Source: Thunnus maccoyii (lineage: Eukaryota > Chordata > Actinopteri > Scombriformes > Scombridae). From it: DNA of 64,000 nt. The stretch covers positions 23,179,001 to 23,243,000 of the forward strand of contig NC_056539.1 of NCBI RefSeq assembly GCF_910596095.1. The letters run 5' to 3'. Position 1 is the stretch's first letter. Each line of letters begins with the position of its first letter. Under the pieces are notes generated by a model. The model was not told the origin of the DNA. It did not search any database and worked only from the letters and a program-made list of their open reading frames with translations. Below are positions 1 through 12,889 of this stretch, in pieces. The translations under genes were made by a program, and so were the position numbers.

Positions 1-616
1 TCTGGTTTTGAATGTCTGATCTCCTTCAGAAATACAATGATGAACCCGTTCCAACTCTGAATCAAGGTTATCAGACTCCCAATGAGATACAATTCTACAG
101 AAGGATGAAATGACACTCTGGGTAGAGTCTGGACTGGTGATATTACGACATAATCTACAGCACACACCGTTACGATCCTGGAGATTAGACTTGATTACTT
201 GTCTGTTAAATCCGTTAATTCCACGTTGGGCTGACAGCGGCCAAATTCACTGAAAATGACATAGCAAACATCATGACGACCCAAAACTAAATAAATAAAC
301 AGAAACACAAATGCGGATTTATGTGAAAATAAAAATATGAATAAATTGTTACTGTTGGAGCCTGTCAACCATTAAAATATGTTTCTGCCTATGATTTAGG
401 GCTGAGAAGAGCAGCAGATTCCAATTTTTACATTTTTAAATATTGTGGAGTTGCTCACAGTCTGTTCAAGTTTTCAAATGGTCGTCTGTTTGTGGAACTT
501 GCTGAATGTTTATCATATTATCCTCTGTTCTATACAGAGAAGTGGGTCTTCTATACACCACACTGTGGTTAGCTAGAATTAACTGGCAGAACCATTTTCT
601 GTGTGTGACTGTGTGA

Positions 617-640
617 CTGTGTGTGTGTGTGTGTGTGTGT
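617..640. repeat. (GT)n microsatellite
   Basis: A run of GT dinucleotides follows a looser GTGTGACT-type stretch. It encodes an artefactual Cys-Val repeat in one frame. Confidence 0.9.
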
Positions 641-724
641 GTTCACTCTGCTGCGTTTTTTCCACAACTTTGGGATGAGATCTGAGAAGAAATGGACAGA
701 TTTCCATCTGTCTGCTTCATTTGG

Positions 725-749
725 AAAAAAAAAAAAAAAAAAAAAAAAA
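725..749. repeat. Poly(A) tract
   Basis: An uninterrupted run of about 24 A, followed by pyrimidine-rich DNA to 835. It may be a retroelement tail, but no element body is recognisable beside it. Confidence 0.85.
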
Positions 750-1194
750 GCCCTTCTTGCGATTCAAATATATGCTTTAGCCACCTCTCCCTTCCCCTCC
801 CTCTTTCTCTCTTCCATCTCTCCCCTCTCTATCCAAGTGGCATCTGTGGATGACCAGGCATCAAGAGTCTCAGGGGCTGAGGGAGGAATAGGGGGAGCAG
901 GAGGGGAAAAAGAAAAAGGGAGGAGAGAGACAGAGAAAGAGAAAGAGGGAGCAAGCGCCTCTCACTTCATATTTCCCCAGCACCACCCCGGCGTGCCAGC
1001 CAGCCTGCAGTCTGTTCTCCTTTGAGCTTTCTATTCTACCACAGAACAGAAAAAAAAAAATCAATTCATATTTCCATAATCCACACTCCTGTCTGTCTGC
1101 ATGTCTTCGCCTCTCCCCCTCCCTCCATCCCTCTCCCTCTCTCTTTCTCCTTCTTTCTGTCTCCCTCTCTTTCCTTCTCCCCTGGGGTAGACTA

Positions 1195-1556
1195 ACCCCT
1201 CCACCCCGATCCTACGGCCTACAAATGTCATTACGCTGAGCAACAATAACGGCCTAAACAAAAGGAGGCCTTGCTCTGAGCTCTGAGCCCCTCTGCGGAG
1301 ACTGTTGGCTGCTGCTGCCATATGCTGGCCAGCTCGGGCCACAGAAAGAGACAGAGTCTGTGGCTACAGAGGACTCCAGCCTACAGCCCCACAAAGGAGG
1401 AAAGGAGCCCTAATCCTGGTAATGAGGCCCGTGAATACAGCCTTTATGTATACGGGGGAAAGGGCCAATCCCTCTGTACACAGCACGCTAACTAGCCATC
1501 TTAAGGGCCATCTTATCCACACAAACGATCTGGTCGACAACAGAATGAAAGAAAAG
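1195..1556. other. Candidate conserved non-coding block
   Basis: About 360 bases of mixed composition sit between pyrimidine-rich DNA and T-rich DNA. They lack microsatellites and carry E-box-like CATATG (about 1,319) and compact AT-core motifs such as TAATCC and GGTAATGAG. Open frames cross it on both strands but show no domain. The look is that of an intronic regulatory element; only alignment to other fish could confirm this. Confidence 0.25.
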
Positions 1557-2839
1557 TGAGGTTGTGGGGGGGCTAAAGAAAAGAGACATGTTGAAGAAGT
1601 GGATGAGGCAGGCTCATGTCAACACATAAACTGTTTTTTTTTTTGCTTTTATATTTCATGGTTTCAGCTGCTCTTTTTTAGACCTTTTCCATCACTACAA
1701 TTCCCTGTGACTACCTCCATAAGTGTGTAATTTCTTGCTCACACTCTTGTTTCCTCACTCCCTCTACCTCTCACTCTCATAGCATCCTCTGGTTATTGTG
1801 GGGCAGGCAGACATCGCCTGAAGCATCTTTCTAGCCCGTTTATTCCTCCAAGTGGATCAGAGAAGCAGGAGAGCTGTTTAAAATCAGTGGCTTGGCTGCT
1901 GTGTTGAGAGATAGTTAGCCTACACACATATTGTTGTCTTTATCTCTATTTTTTTTCTCTCATGTTTTCCCCCTTTCTTCCAGTGATGGGCTGCTGCAGT
2001 CCAGTGATTTGCTCCAGGACCTGTTTTTTTTTTTAGTGTCTGTGGCCGCTTTTGGCACAGAAACAATATGTTGCATGTCCTGTTTCTTTGCTGTCAAATC
2101 CCCGTCTTCTGCCATTCTTCCACTAACTAATTGTCACACGCACGCTGCCTGAGAAGCAACAGCAGCGGAGAGCAGGAGTCATGGCATCATCACATGCTGG
2201 AGCAACAACAGGAGAGTGATTCAACCTCAACTTCTTATGGAGCAATGTGCACAACACAAGAGATAAATACACTTATTATTACAGGCCGTGTGATCGTTTT
2301 GATCAAGTTGGATCTAGACTGTTGTTCTTTGAAGGTGAAGCCAGAGAGAAATAACAAAGACACCCTGCTGAGGCAGCATATTTTTCTAAGGGTAAAGAGC
2401 AGGCCTTTTAAATGAAAAAAAAAAAAAGATATTAAATCAATTTAAATTATTCCAAAGATTTTTTACATATGTGTGTGCACGTGTTGTCCCCCTGAGAAAA
2501 TTGACAGGTTTTATGATTGGCTTCAAGGATAATTATGGTATAACGTTACCACAATAAATAGAAAAAACGACCAAAGATGCAATCCAAAACGCAATAAACT
2601 GGAATGAACCTTTAATATGGTAACTCATGAAAAATACGATTCTTCAACTATCCAGCCTGGTAAGAGTGATTGAGGTGTGTACAACCCTTCGATACTTACC
2701 TCCGACTAGTTTAGGAGGAACGTACTATGCCAAGAAGTACTTCAAAACAGCTGCAGATTTGGCTTTAAGACTGAAAATGAAGCCAATAATGCCGTAAATG
2801 TGAAACAAAAGGGAGCAGAACACAGTCGGACAATGAGAG

Positions 2840-3300
2840 AGAAAGAGAGGGATACAAACAGATATGGAGAGAGAGAGAGAGAGAGAGAAGGAGGAAAACA
2901 GAGGTGCGCATTCCTGTCACGGTTGCATGATAATTACTGATTCGTCAGTTATTGAAGACCTGCTCACTGCTTTTCATTACCAGCAACAGACGTACAATGA
3001 GACAGAGAGAGACAGAGAGGAGGAGGAAGGAGAGAGAGGGAGAGAGGAGGAGAGGAAGCACTGATAGTGATGAGGAGGAGAGTGGTGGTGGTGGTGGTGG
3101 TGGTGATAGGTGTTGGGGGGGGGGGGTTACCACAGGATGGCAGGGTGAGTGAGGGCATTAGGAAAGGAAGGGAGATGGGAGAGGAGGAGGAGGAGGAGGA
3201 GGAGGAGGAGGAGGTAGAGGTTGTCTGTAACAGTGAACGAGAGAGAGAGAGAGAGATTTGGAGAGAGAGAGAGAGAGGGAGAGAGGAAGAGAGTGAGAGA
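2840..3300. repeat. Purine-rich low-complexity cluster
   Basis: GA runs (about 2,870-2,890 and 3,238-3,300), a TGG run (about 3,080-3,102), a G run (about 3,115-3,126) and a GGA run (3,181-3,213) follow each other, with almost all purines on the plus strand. The many overlapping Ser/Leu/Pro- or Glu/Arg-rich frames here are translations of these repeats, not genes. Confidence 0.85.
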
Positions 3301-3544
3301 AGAATGAAAAAGCAGAGTGTGTTCCAACCTGGTCTGTGTGGTCCTGGGGGAAGCTCCACAGCACGGTTGGATCTAGAGGTAATTGACAGACAGCATTAAT
3401 CAGCGGGTGAGAAACACACCGTCTTCGCTAGCTGCCTCAGAACACATACATATTAATGAGAGGGGTGGGGGCAAGGGTGGCTGCTGCGAGTCTGTGCACG
3501 CACACACACACACGTACACACACGCTTAGACTTATATACTCGCT

Positions 3545-3568
3545 TACACACACACACACACACACACA
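3545..3568. repeat. (CA)n microsatellite
   Basis: An uninterrupted CA run, with further short CA runs at 3,500-3,523. Confidence 0.85.
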
Positions 3569-3814
3569 GCAGCGCACAGTGAAAAGACAAGAGAGTGTCT
3601 AGGCTGTATGTGCTGTAAATATGCAAATCTATATTCTCAGTGTAGATATGATAGCTTATATTATACACCAAATCATCTGCATTTAAGAAAGTCGTATCAA
3701 CACGTACACAACTCTGGTTCGTTTGCTTAATTATTTCTACATTGACACAAGCCTGGATATTTGCTGGAGAGATGTAAAACCTGAGCTAAAAGGGTTTACG
3801 GCGTAATTAAAACA

Positions 3815-4140
3815 GTTTGGTTTGTGATTTTTGAGAGATTAGCCGAGATGATTAATTGATTCGCAGATCGATAGGAAACTGATTAATTACAACGATTTTA
3901 GTCTATTTACATGTAACTACAAGACATTAGCTGGGTTCAGCTTCAAAAATTATATTATAAATGGAATATTTTGGGGGGGTTTGACTGCCGATAAGACTAA
4001 ATTTTAAAAAAAATCTTTGCTGTGATGGGCATTTGTTATTCTTTTTGACATTTTATAGACTCCCCGCTAATTGATTAATCAAAGCAACGGATAGATTACA
4101 TAATCGACAGTGACAATATTCATTAGTTTTAGTTACAGAC
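3815..4140 (-). mobile_element. Interspersed repeat, family A (copy 1, inverted)
   Basis: Degenerate AT-rich element containing GATTAATTGATT-type motifs and, near 4,025-4,110, the reverse complement of the TATAAAATGTCAGA...GCCCATC core also seen near 12.95 and 23.07 kb. In my recollection this resembles a very abundant short teleost repeat. It is non-coding. Boundaries are approximate because no clear target duplication is visible. Confidence 0.5.
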
Positions 4141-5080
4141 AGCTTATAATGTTCATTTTTATTTAAACAGTGTGTAATGTGTTATAAAAAAAAAAAGACA
4201 AAAATAGTACAACAATAATAATAATAGCAGTGAAGATGGGCACCAAAAATGGAACAAATATACCAAACGTTGCGAAATAAATCATCAGATTCTTCTTACT
4301 AAGTCACCAGCCTAGTGTCGCCTGAGTCTCCCTGCAACAAACTTGCATCTGTCATAAAGCTAGGTCATTTTTCAGTTTTTCTGCTTCCAAACTAAAAAGC
4401 CCAGCCTTGCTTCTCTTAGGCCTGTGTGGTTGAATGGAAGCAGCCATCCAGCCTCTGCCTGAACACAGGGGTCTCTGGTAAACATGGTTTCCACAGCTCC
4501 AAGGTCACCCTGTGACCTCAGCGGGAACAGCGAGGGTTTGAAGAGACGAGCTCTCACATGCCAGGTTCACTGTCATGGACATACAAAGGCCTACAGGCTC
4601 AACACACCCCCACCTCTGCCTAAACAAAGCTGGTTAGCTAAGAGAGAGAGAGACAATCTGAAAGTATTACACCTTAAGACACATACCAGTGCGAGGATAG
4701 CTACATGTTCAACAGGTATGTACGATGAGGTTTGTTAACCTCCTTAACTGAAATATCACAAATAATTTTAACAAGATAATCCTGCTCTAAACATATGCCC
4801 AAAATATTAATGTAGACCTTTATGAATAGGTTCGGCTACTTCAGGATAGAGGACATACAATTACACACAATGGGTAGAGTAGCTTCATGGCTAACACACC
4901 AGGCTGCATGAGAGAGAGGGAAATACAATGGACAAACGGATGACAGGACGCAGCAGAATCCATAATGCCTTACATAATCCTATTGGATAATTTCATGGGC
5001 CCCATCTTGAAAAGAGCGGCACAGAAAAAAAAAAAAAAAGCAGCAAAGCTCAAAGCTCTGCACTCCAACTCCAACCACCC

Positions 5081-5104
5081 CCCCCCCCTCTCTCTCTCTC
5101 TCTG
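5081..5104. repeat. C-run followed by (CT)n
   Basis: A run of about ten C is followed by CT repeats. G runs at 5,234-5,243 and 5,332-5,343 lie nearby. Open frames crossing this stretch on the minus strand are low-complexity artefacts. Confidence 0.8.
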
Positions 5105-5999
5105 TACCCAATGATCTGCCACAGTTAGGGCTATTTTATGCTGATTTACTGGGTGAGAGGATGGGAACTGCTGCTGGAGAGTGATACAGGACAGAGGAAA
5201 GGGGACAGGAGGTATAGAAGAGCAGAAGAAAATGGGGGGGGGGGCAGCTTGTTGTGTCCAGTGTTTGTAACTTTTGGCAGCTCTGCCTACTTTCTGCAGT
5301 GATTGACCAGGTGTGCAGGTATGAAGATGGGAGGGGGGGGGGGGAGCGCCAACTGAACAGAAACAACTTTGTTCCACATTCCTCACGTTCCCACTTTGCC
5401 AGTGTCCGTGTTCACAAGTGAACTGCACCAATGCGCTTGGTATTGACAGAACAGACAGGAAGAGTGTGACCGAAATCAAGATGGGTTCTGACAGCAGCTG
5501 CAACACATACTGGACTATATTCAAAACACACCAGTAGATTTAGCTGTTATAATGGGTACATCTTGTAAATGAATCATTTATTTAATTATCACCCCACATT
5601 TAAGGGTAACTGCTCTTATAAAGTATTTACTATTTAGCTTTTCTGATGCGGTGAAAACACAAGATATAAGATAAACAAAGACTAGAAAAAAGGTTGAGGG
5701 AAGGAAGGATGGACCTCAGTTTCGTGCTAACAGGATAAGTTCAATCAATAAAATAATAATAACATTAATAATGGATAACAATTTTCACTCATCCTTAAAG
5801 TTCTTTATCAACATTTGCTGGTTAAACTAAGACTATATTCATATTCTTATTCTTGAATACATACAGAATAACACAGTACCCTCGGTTCTGGTTGTGATAT
5901 CTTGTGATGGTTAATTGTCTCGGTTGACATTTAATAGAACAAAACCTTAAATTGATTAATTCAAAAACACATTTTTAAAAAAAGAATTGTGAGTTGCAT

Positions 6000-6300
6000 G
6001 TAGGGCTAAGGATTATTTATATTATTGATTAACCTGACGATTATTTTCTCAATGAATCAATTAATTGTTGGTCAATAAATGTCAAGGGATGGTGAAAAGT
6101 GCCTGTTTCAATGTTCTTCAGCCCACAGTGACGTCTCCAAATGTTTTTGTTTTGTCCACCAACAGTCCAAAACCCAATGAGATTTAATTTTGTAATTGCA
6201 TAAGAAAAACAAAAAGCAGCCCATCCAAACTATTTAGAACCAAGATCTACAGAAAGTTTGGTATCATTGCTTGAAAAATGACTGAAATGGCTATTAATGA
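6000..6300 (+). mobile_element. Interspersed repeat, family A (copy 2)
   Basis: Begins with TAGGGCTAAGGATTATTT, then GATTATTTTCTCAATGAATC, an AATAAATGTCAAGG core and a TTTTGTCCACCAACAGTCC segment. This order matches the abundant teleost repeat family represented at 23 kb. The element is non-coding and its right end is unclear. Confidence 0.55.
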
Positions 6301-6559
6301 TTATTAAAACAATTGCCTAAACTAACTGTTTTCGCTCTAATGCCGTATATAAACCCTCTAAGAGTAGACGGATGTAAGATCATGTCAATAAACTTCAAAT
6401 CAACACTCTTACACCAAAACATTTTATGCATGTGGACTGAGTATGTTCATTTCAGCATGGAGTCACACAGCGGGAGAGCAGAGGAGGCAGAGAACAGTGA
6501 AGACTTTTCTTGTGCGGCTGAGAACATGAGAAATTCAGAGCACTACCAAACACCTTCCT

Positions 6560-6940
6560 CTATCATTCATATCTCCGCTTTCCTCTCCGCACTCTCCTTT
6601 CTGTCCTACAGGCTCTTATTCTTTCAGTTCTGCCTTACCTCCACATTTTTCTGCCAATCATTCTGCCTCTCTGTCCTCTTTTCCCACTGTCTTCTTACAC
6701 CTATTCTTCTGTTTTTTTTTTTCTTTTTTCTCCCCCGTTCTTGCTTCATTTCTGGCCCTCCATCTCTCCTCTATGTTTCCCATGCTTACCTCCTTATTTC
6801 TTTCCTTCTCACAACCTTTCTTTCTCCTCATCCCGCCCTCCCCTGCAGCTCTCTGTCCTCTTCACTTCTGCACACCCCCCCCCCCCCACCCTCCCCTCTC
6901 TATTTTTCTCACTCTCTTGCCTTCGTATACCCCTCCCTTC
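6560..6940. repeat. Pyrimidine-rich low-complexity tract
   Basis: About 380 bases of C/T-rich plus-strand DNA with a T run (6,712-6,727) and a C run (6,877-6,887). Long open frames here in all plus frames translate to Ser/Leu/Pro/Phe-rich strings and arise from the lack of purine-containing stops. Confidence 0.8.
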
Positions 6941-7103
6941 AGACGTGCTGGGCGTGTGGTGGACGCAAGAGGGGGCCTGAAGGGGGTTAAGGCTGAAAGT
7001 TGAAGGTTACAGAGGTGAAGAGGACCCCTGCTGCTCCGCCAGGGGACACAAATGTCACCATGACAGATCCTGCATCGGTTAATCCACCCTCCCCTCCTTC
7101 AAA

Positions 7104-7128
7104 AACACACACACACACACACACACAG
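7104..7128. repeat. (CA)n microsatellite
   Basis: An uninterrupted CA run of about 12 units. Confidence 0.9.
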
Positions 7129-8695
7129 TAGAGCATGATACTGCCTAAAAAAATACTACATTTCATTTCTGAACTTGCTGCAATATCAATGTCAACTGTG
7201 ACACATACCGACAAAGCCTGTACTAAATAATCTTTCTCTAAGCACATAAAAAAAACAAAAAACACTGGAGATACAAATATATGGTCACAATTTACTCAGG
7301 TTACACGTCATGAAAAATGTTCAGACATGAGTCCACAGTAGATACGTTTCTGTCTGCAACCTCTGAGGATTTGGACTTTCGGGGATCTCGACACACTGGC
7401 TGAGGCTGTGGATTTTACAAGTGCACTGTATAAATGTTTTGGTTTGCTTGCAAGGTCATAAAAGATTCTCTGCATGCAACAAACAATGGTAACTGTCAGT
7501 TCCAATACAAAAGAAAGTTGGAGACACAGGGGTTCTGGAGGACACAGCCATGGCATATTCAGGCAAGCGCACATAAACACACACATGCACACACATGCAT
7601 GTTAACACCTACGCAACTTTGTTCAAGGGCACTTCAGTAAGGTAATACTTTTGACAAATGCCAACATGCAATAACGCTGCCTCCCACCTGTTTATCCATA
7701 CATCCGTCTAGTAAACTATGATCTGTTAGGCCTGCCTGCATAATACATTGATTTGTTTGACCTGAGCTTCTCCATCACCAATCTCCATCGAATCCAAAAA
7801 TGCAAAGCATTCAAAATGTGTTTCTTGTATTTCCTACAGTTGACAAAATCTATAAAGAGCTGTTGCAAACAGCATAAAAACAGTCCATTTGATGTGACAC
7901 CAGTGGCAGCTAGTGTGACAAGGGGAAAACAACCTATAGCATATTTCACCCTGCTGGAGCGTAAACAGATCCAGTGGGTGAGAATTGAATTGAAATCACC
8001 TATCCACAGTTAGATTCCTCCATTCACACCCAAGGGAACGGAGGTGGGCAAATGTGACGACAAGCTCAGGAGGTGGGGGTGGGGGTGGGAGGGTGGTGGG
8101 GTGACCATTGGTCTCTGCAATGTGCATGTGTGTCCGTGTGCAAATGTGTACTGTACAAGTACAAGCGTGTTTACAGATAGATATCAAGCTTGGGAGTGAA
8201 TATTTACTGTACAGTAGCATGTCCATTGATCCCTGAGGGCTTCAAGCGTGGCTGACCTCCAACAGTCACGATGGGGGCAACATGCAGGCAGCCCCTGAGC
8301 CGTGACACAGATACTGTGGAGGGTGGGGAGGAGGGGGTTGAGATGGTCAAAAATCAATGTTTTGGCTATTCCTGAGACGCCTGTCTTTAAGAGTCGGTGG
8401 AGGAAAGTAAGCGAGGAGAAAGGAGGGTTAATAGGTGAAGGGTGTTGGGAACTGAGAGCAGGGCAACAGGGAAAGAGTGGGAGGAGGAAGGATGAGCTGA
8501 GGTGAGGGATGGATGGATCGCCTAAAAGTGGGAGGTAGACCTCTGCCACTCTCGATACCACTTCTTCCTACCTACTCAGGTGGATCATTAAAAGTGATGG
8601 GATTAAACAGAATAAATTAGCAAGATATGTGTGCACTGATACATGAGAAACAAGAAATAAGCCTACCCCTTCATCTCTTATTTCTTCAATTCTCT

Positions 8696-8820
8696 GCATA
8701 AATCTATGTCTATTAGCGCTTCCAAGTGGGCTAAAACTGAAAAATGTTGGCATCTTCATCTTGGCATAAATCTATGCTTTTTGGGATTTCCAAGTAGGCT
8801 AAAAAGAAGCTGTTGGCAGA
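8696..8820. repeat. Diverged two-copy tandem duplication
   Basis: A unit beginning GCATAAATCTATG and containing TTCCAAGT(G/A)GGCTAAAA and TGTTGGCA occurs at 8,696 and again at 8,764, an offset of 68 bases. The copies differ by substitutions and small gaps, so this is an old local duplication. Confidence 0.75.
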
Positions 8821-9549
8821 GGATGTCATTCCTAATGCTGCTGGCTGGAAGAAAAAGTTGGCATATAACACCATGTGTCAGAAACCTCATACTGCCCAGC
8901 GCTGCATGGCAAGTTATTTAACTTTAAGCCATTTTGTCACAAAACGAAAAAAGGAAAACCCAACTTAATTTCTTTGAATGGATCTATGAAAATAGCCTTT
9001 GCAAACCCACGGTGCAGAGGCACACAGTGTTTCTATAAGATCTCCTTATCAGCTCAATACCAGTGGCCTGAATATATGTTCTGGCTTTAAAACTGAGAGA
9101 TTTCAGTAAAACACAAAAAGACCTAACCCTAAATCCAGTGTGAATACACATTTAGATGAAAGCCCTTAGTTTATGATTCTCTATACTATGTGAATCAAAC
9201 ACAGACTTCGAGCCCTCATGGCCATCCAGTGTTCTAAAAGCATAAAAAATGCACTTTTTTTCACCTTATTCCACAAACGACTGAATGTGTGTTGTGAGTG
9301 AATAGGGGGCCTGTTTGTTAAGAGAGGCCAAATCCCATATGGTGAACAGCAGCTCCTCTGGTGAGAAGAGAGGCTGTGAAAGCCACCGGCAGCCCCTCTC
9401 CTCCATCCGTGCTCCGGAGATGAAGGGATGTAGCGCCTGCCTCTCCTTGTTCCTCCTTTCTCTCGCTCCCTTTGCCTCCTCTCCTCACTCTTTCTTGGCC
9501 AGGGGTTAAACTGCTGCACTCTAACCTCCTTGGCAATGATTTCATTCAC

Positions 9550-9850
9550 TCCGTTTCTCTCGCTTACTCTCTCATCTCTGAGAGAGATTTATTTCACAGT
9601 ATGTAGTGGATTAGGCCCCCCTCGTATGCCCCCGGACAAAAGCATTGTTTTAGCGCTAGCGTGTTCGCTGTAACGGGAGGAAGCTACTAAGTGTCCACAA
9701 TACGGCCATTGTGGACACAGGGCTGGAAGGACCCTGCCTCAGAGGCCGTCTAGACTTTGAGCCCGGGCCGATTGGAGAAACAGAGGGAGAAAATCCCATC
9801 AGGCAGTGGAGTGAAAGTTAACTAAGGTAACCTGCTGTGAACCTGATGAA
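9550..9850. promoter_or_regulatory. Candidate enhancer with SoxE-like palindrome
   Basis: Unique sequence in the dennd1b intron. At 9,691-9,718 an 11-bp arm (GTGTCCACAAT) is followed by 6 bp and its perfect reverse complement. The inner part reads ACAATA-CGGC-CATTGT, which fits the head-to-head ACAAT/ATTGT spacing described for SoxE dimers. Further Sox-like ACAAAAG and CATTGTTT strings lie near 9,636-9,650. Regulatory function is inference. Confidence 0.35.
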
Positions 9851-10624
9851 GATGTCAAGCCAACATATGGCAAAAAATGTCTATTGTCAGAACAAGGAGC
9901 TTTCTTCCCTCTGAGGGAGGGTTTGGAGGAGGAGGAGGAGGAGAAGAGGGTTGGCTAAAGAAGACTAGGGGGGTTGCACAACCTAAAGGAAGGAATAACT
10001 GTGGTGGTCATCGTTTTACTTCTGGATCAGTAGCCTTATTCTGGCCGGGAGGAGGCCCAACCCCTCCGCTCACAGTTAAAGGAGTAAGCAGATTAACTGG
10101 CATCTTTCAAAGGCCAACAGAAAGAAAAACACACTCACAGACGTTTAAAACATTTTTTCCCTTTTGCCTATCGAGTCTCAGGCTGCACTCTGCAAATGGC
10201 ATTACATTTCATGCTGATTTAGTGAGCAGAGGTTTTGAGAAAAGAGAAACTTCTTAAACGATGATATGGTCCTTAAGTTTAACTAATACTGATTGGTCAC
10301 ACTATGTTGTTACACATGAGGGCTGGGGACTGATAGAAATGGTGAAAGCCTGAGGTAAATCATGAAATACCTGGATTAAATTACAACAGATTTATGTTTC
10401 ATATTAAATTGCTCATTATATCTAAACACAAACAGAAAATGCTGATTAAAAACACACTAAAGAATACATAATTTCTTACAACAGGCCCATACAAATACAT
10501 CATCGTTCTAGATTAGCTCTAGAAATAGGCCTAGATATGCAAAGGAGTGATAAAATTTAATTTCAATACTTGAAAATAGTTTGAATCAACAAAAAGAAAA
10601 ACAACCTCTAAGGTAGAGCCTGCT

Positions 10625-11110
10625 TTACCAGCCAAAAAATCAACCGGAAAGCTTCAGAGATGCCGGCCTGGGGGATTTTCTAAGCCATTTCTGCATAATC
10701 TGAAGAAGATAAACAACAGCCTCAGCCTCACTGGAAGAAGAAGAAAGAAAGAGCTGCATGGAGATGATGTGACCCTATTAATGCCACATTAGTTGTTTCG
10801 TCTTCCCGGCTATGTGAGAAAAATGCTTCAGTGAGATGAGCTGCGAGAGAGAGAGAGAGGGAAAGGGAGAGGGAGAGAGAAAGAGGGGGAGACGAGGTGG
10901 AGAGATCGGGAGACAGAGAGACGGAAAGATAGAAGTGAAAGCGATACTGTCTCCAGGCTAGTTGGGATGCAACCCAATTTCACAGCTTCACGAATGAGTG
11001 GCACAGCATATGGATGCAACCTTTGTGACAGCCCCTGTGTATCACCACATATCAGCGTTGATATTCCCAGTCAGATTCCATACTGGTCCAACATTATGTC
11101 AAACACCGGC
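10625..11110. other. Candidate conserved non-coding blocks around a GA tract
   Basis: Two unique stretches (10,625-10,835 and 10,965-11,110) flank a GA-rich tract at 10,845-10,930. The first contains the TAAT-core string CTATTAATGCCACATTAGTTG at about 10,776; the second contains ATGCAAC twice (10,966 and 11,014). Neither encodes a recognisable protein. Their complexity compared with surrounding DNA suggests possible regulatory elements. Confidence 0.25.
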
Positions 11111-12889
11111 TCTGCATGACTGCATCTTCAACACAACACACAGACAGCATGTTTGTTGGGAGGGTTGTTAGCCTCCTAAGCTACGAAAAAAACAAACCGG
11201 TATCTCCTGAGACAGACTACTCTCCAACTTTATCCTCACTGTATGATGTTCAGTTGCTGCAGAATAACACAAATCAAGTGCTGACATTAAGGTAGTAATC
11301 CCAAGTAAAATATGAGATATAACCAGATATTAGAAATCCGAGATATGACCCATTTTTATTTCCAAATAGACGGGGACCGGTACAGGTTTATGGTGATGAT
11401 TCCATCACTGGTTGTTAGCTGGCGGGCTGAAAAACCAACATTTCTTCATGTAATCACATGTTTTTCTCCATATGGTCCAACCATCTGCTTTAGTCAAAAA
11501 CGACATCCATTAACATCTACATAAATTTACACTTTTACAAAAACTCTAACTGTCAGGTAGGAATCCATGTTTTTTTTAGTTGTTTTGTTTATTTGGCGGG
11601 GTCTCGTCTGACAGGAAAATGGCGCCTTAGTTTGATGAGTCTGACAAAATGTAGTTTTAAAGTTATAAAGTTTAAGAAAAGCTGGTGATCAGGTCATTGT
11701 CAGTCAGTTACAGATGCTTAGGGGAGAGTTCCTTTTCTAGTCTTTGAGGTGATGGTTGCAGCATCAGAGAAAACACTGTGTGTAGCACAGCAGCTCCTTG
11801 AGGTGTGGAGAGGATCGATCTCAGTTAATGTCATATGGCACAGCACCCAGAGGCAGCTGCGTGGTGCTGATGACAGTGCAAAGCTTTGCCTTTGGCGGCT
11901 ACATGCTCGGTGCTGCTGAGCTGTGATTTGAAGTTCACATGCAAAGGCTGACAGACAGACAGCTCTCAGTCAGGCAGTCAGATAGTCAAGACAGTCAGCC
12001 AATCTTTCCACAGGGATGACAATACATCTGTATCTGTTAAAAGCCTACAATAGCGCCTAATCCTAAAGACATTCACAGGGGTCTCAATGCTCTGTAGGAC
12101 TGATGGACGAAATACTTAAAAAATACTGGGAAAATACAATCCAACCACCGTCATACATCAAGCATACACAGACACACACACACACACACTTCTCCATAAT
12201 TTAACTGGCTTCTGTGGAAATGTAAAAGATGTCAGGTTTTGCAGAACCATAACTTCTTAGGGGATTATCTGTGATGGCCATTTTAAGAAAAAGAAAAATA
12301 GTTCATTTGTTTTCCTATTCTCTCTTTGCAATTCTCCAAATGTACCTTTAAATGAAATCAGGGTTGCACGTTGTTAGACAAACTGTATCTTTGTTCACAT
12401 AAGCCGGTCATTTGACGTCATTTTCACTGCATACCAACAACAAGGTGAAACAGTTCCACTAATAATATACTGAATGCTCAGTTATCTTTGCTATAGTCAC
12501 AGATTTCAGCTTTAAATATAATTTGGCCTCATCGACACATCTATAAGTTAACAGTGTGCAGAAATCGATAAAGTGAAAATAGTCTCTATTAACGGGATAA
12601 TTGACTGGGTGATAATTGGAATACATGTGCAAATTAAAATAATTTTGCGTGTTTGTCATTGACGATGTGTTGAAGATTTCAGTTCACTCACATTGAGGTT
12701 AGCCAGTCGCCTGCACCTCTTCATCTATAGCTGCTTCTTCTTTGACTATTCTTATTGTACCTTGCAATATTATCAATTGTATAACTGATGCAATAAATTT
12801 TAATCAATCAAGTAAACAAACTGAGTGAACTTCATTATTACTGGTGCCAACAATCAATGAAGGAAACTGCTTGATTTTTTTTTTGTTTC

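Noticed and set aside
4970..5524. 184-codon minus-strand frame
   Set aside because: It crosses T, C and CT runs, with low-complexity product, no domain and no splice-supported neighbours.
6313..6990. 225-codon plus-strand open frame
   Set aside because: It runs mostly through pyrimidine-rich DNA, and its Ser/Leu/Phe/Pro-rich product has no domain. Other plus frames are open over the same tract, which shows a composition effect.
8184..8561. 125-codon minus-strand frame
   Set aside because: Leu/Ser/Pro-rich translation of G-rich plus-strand DNA, with no motif and no flanking gene structure.
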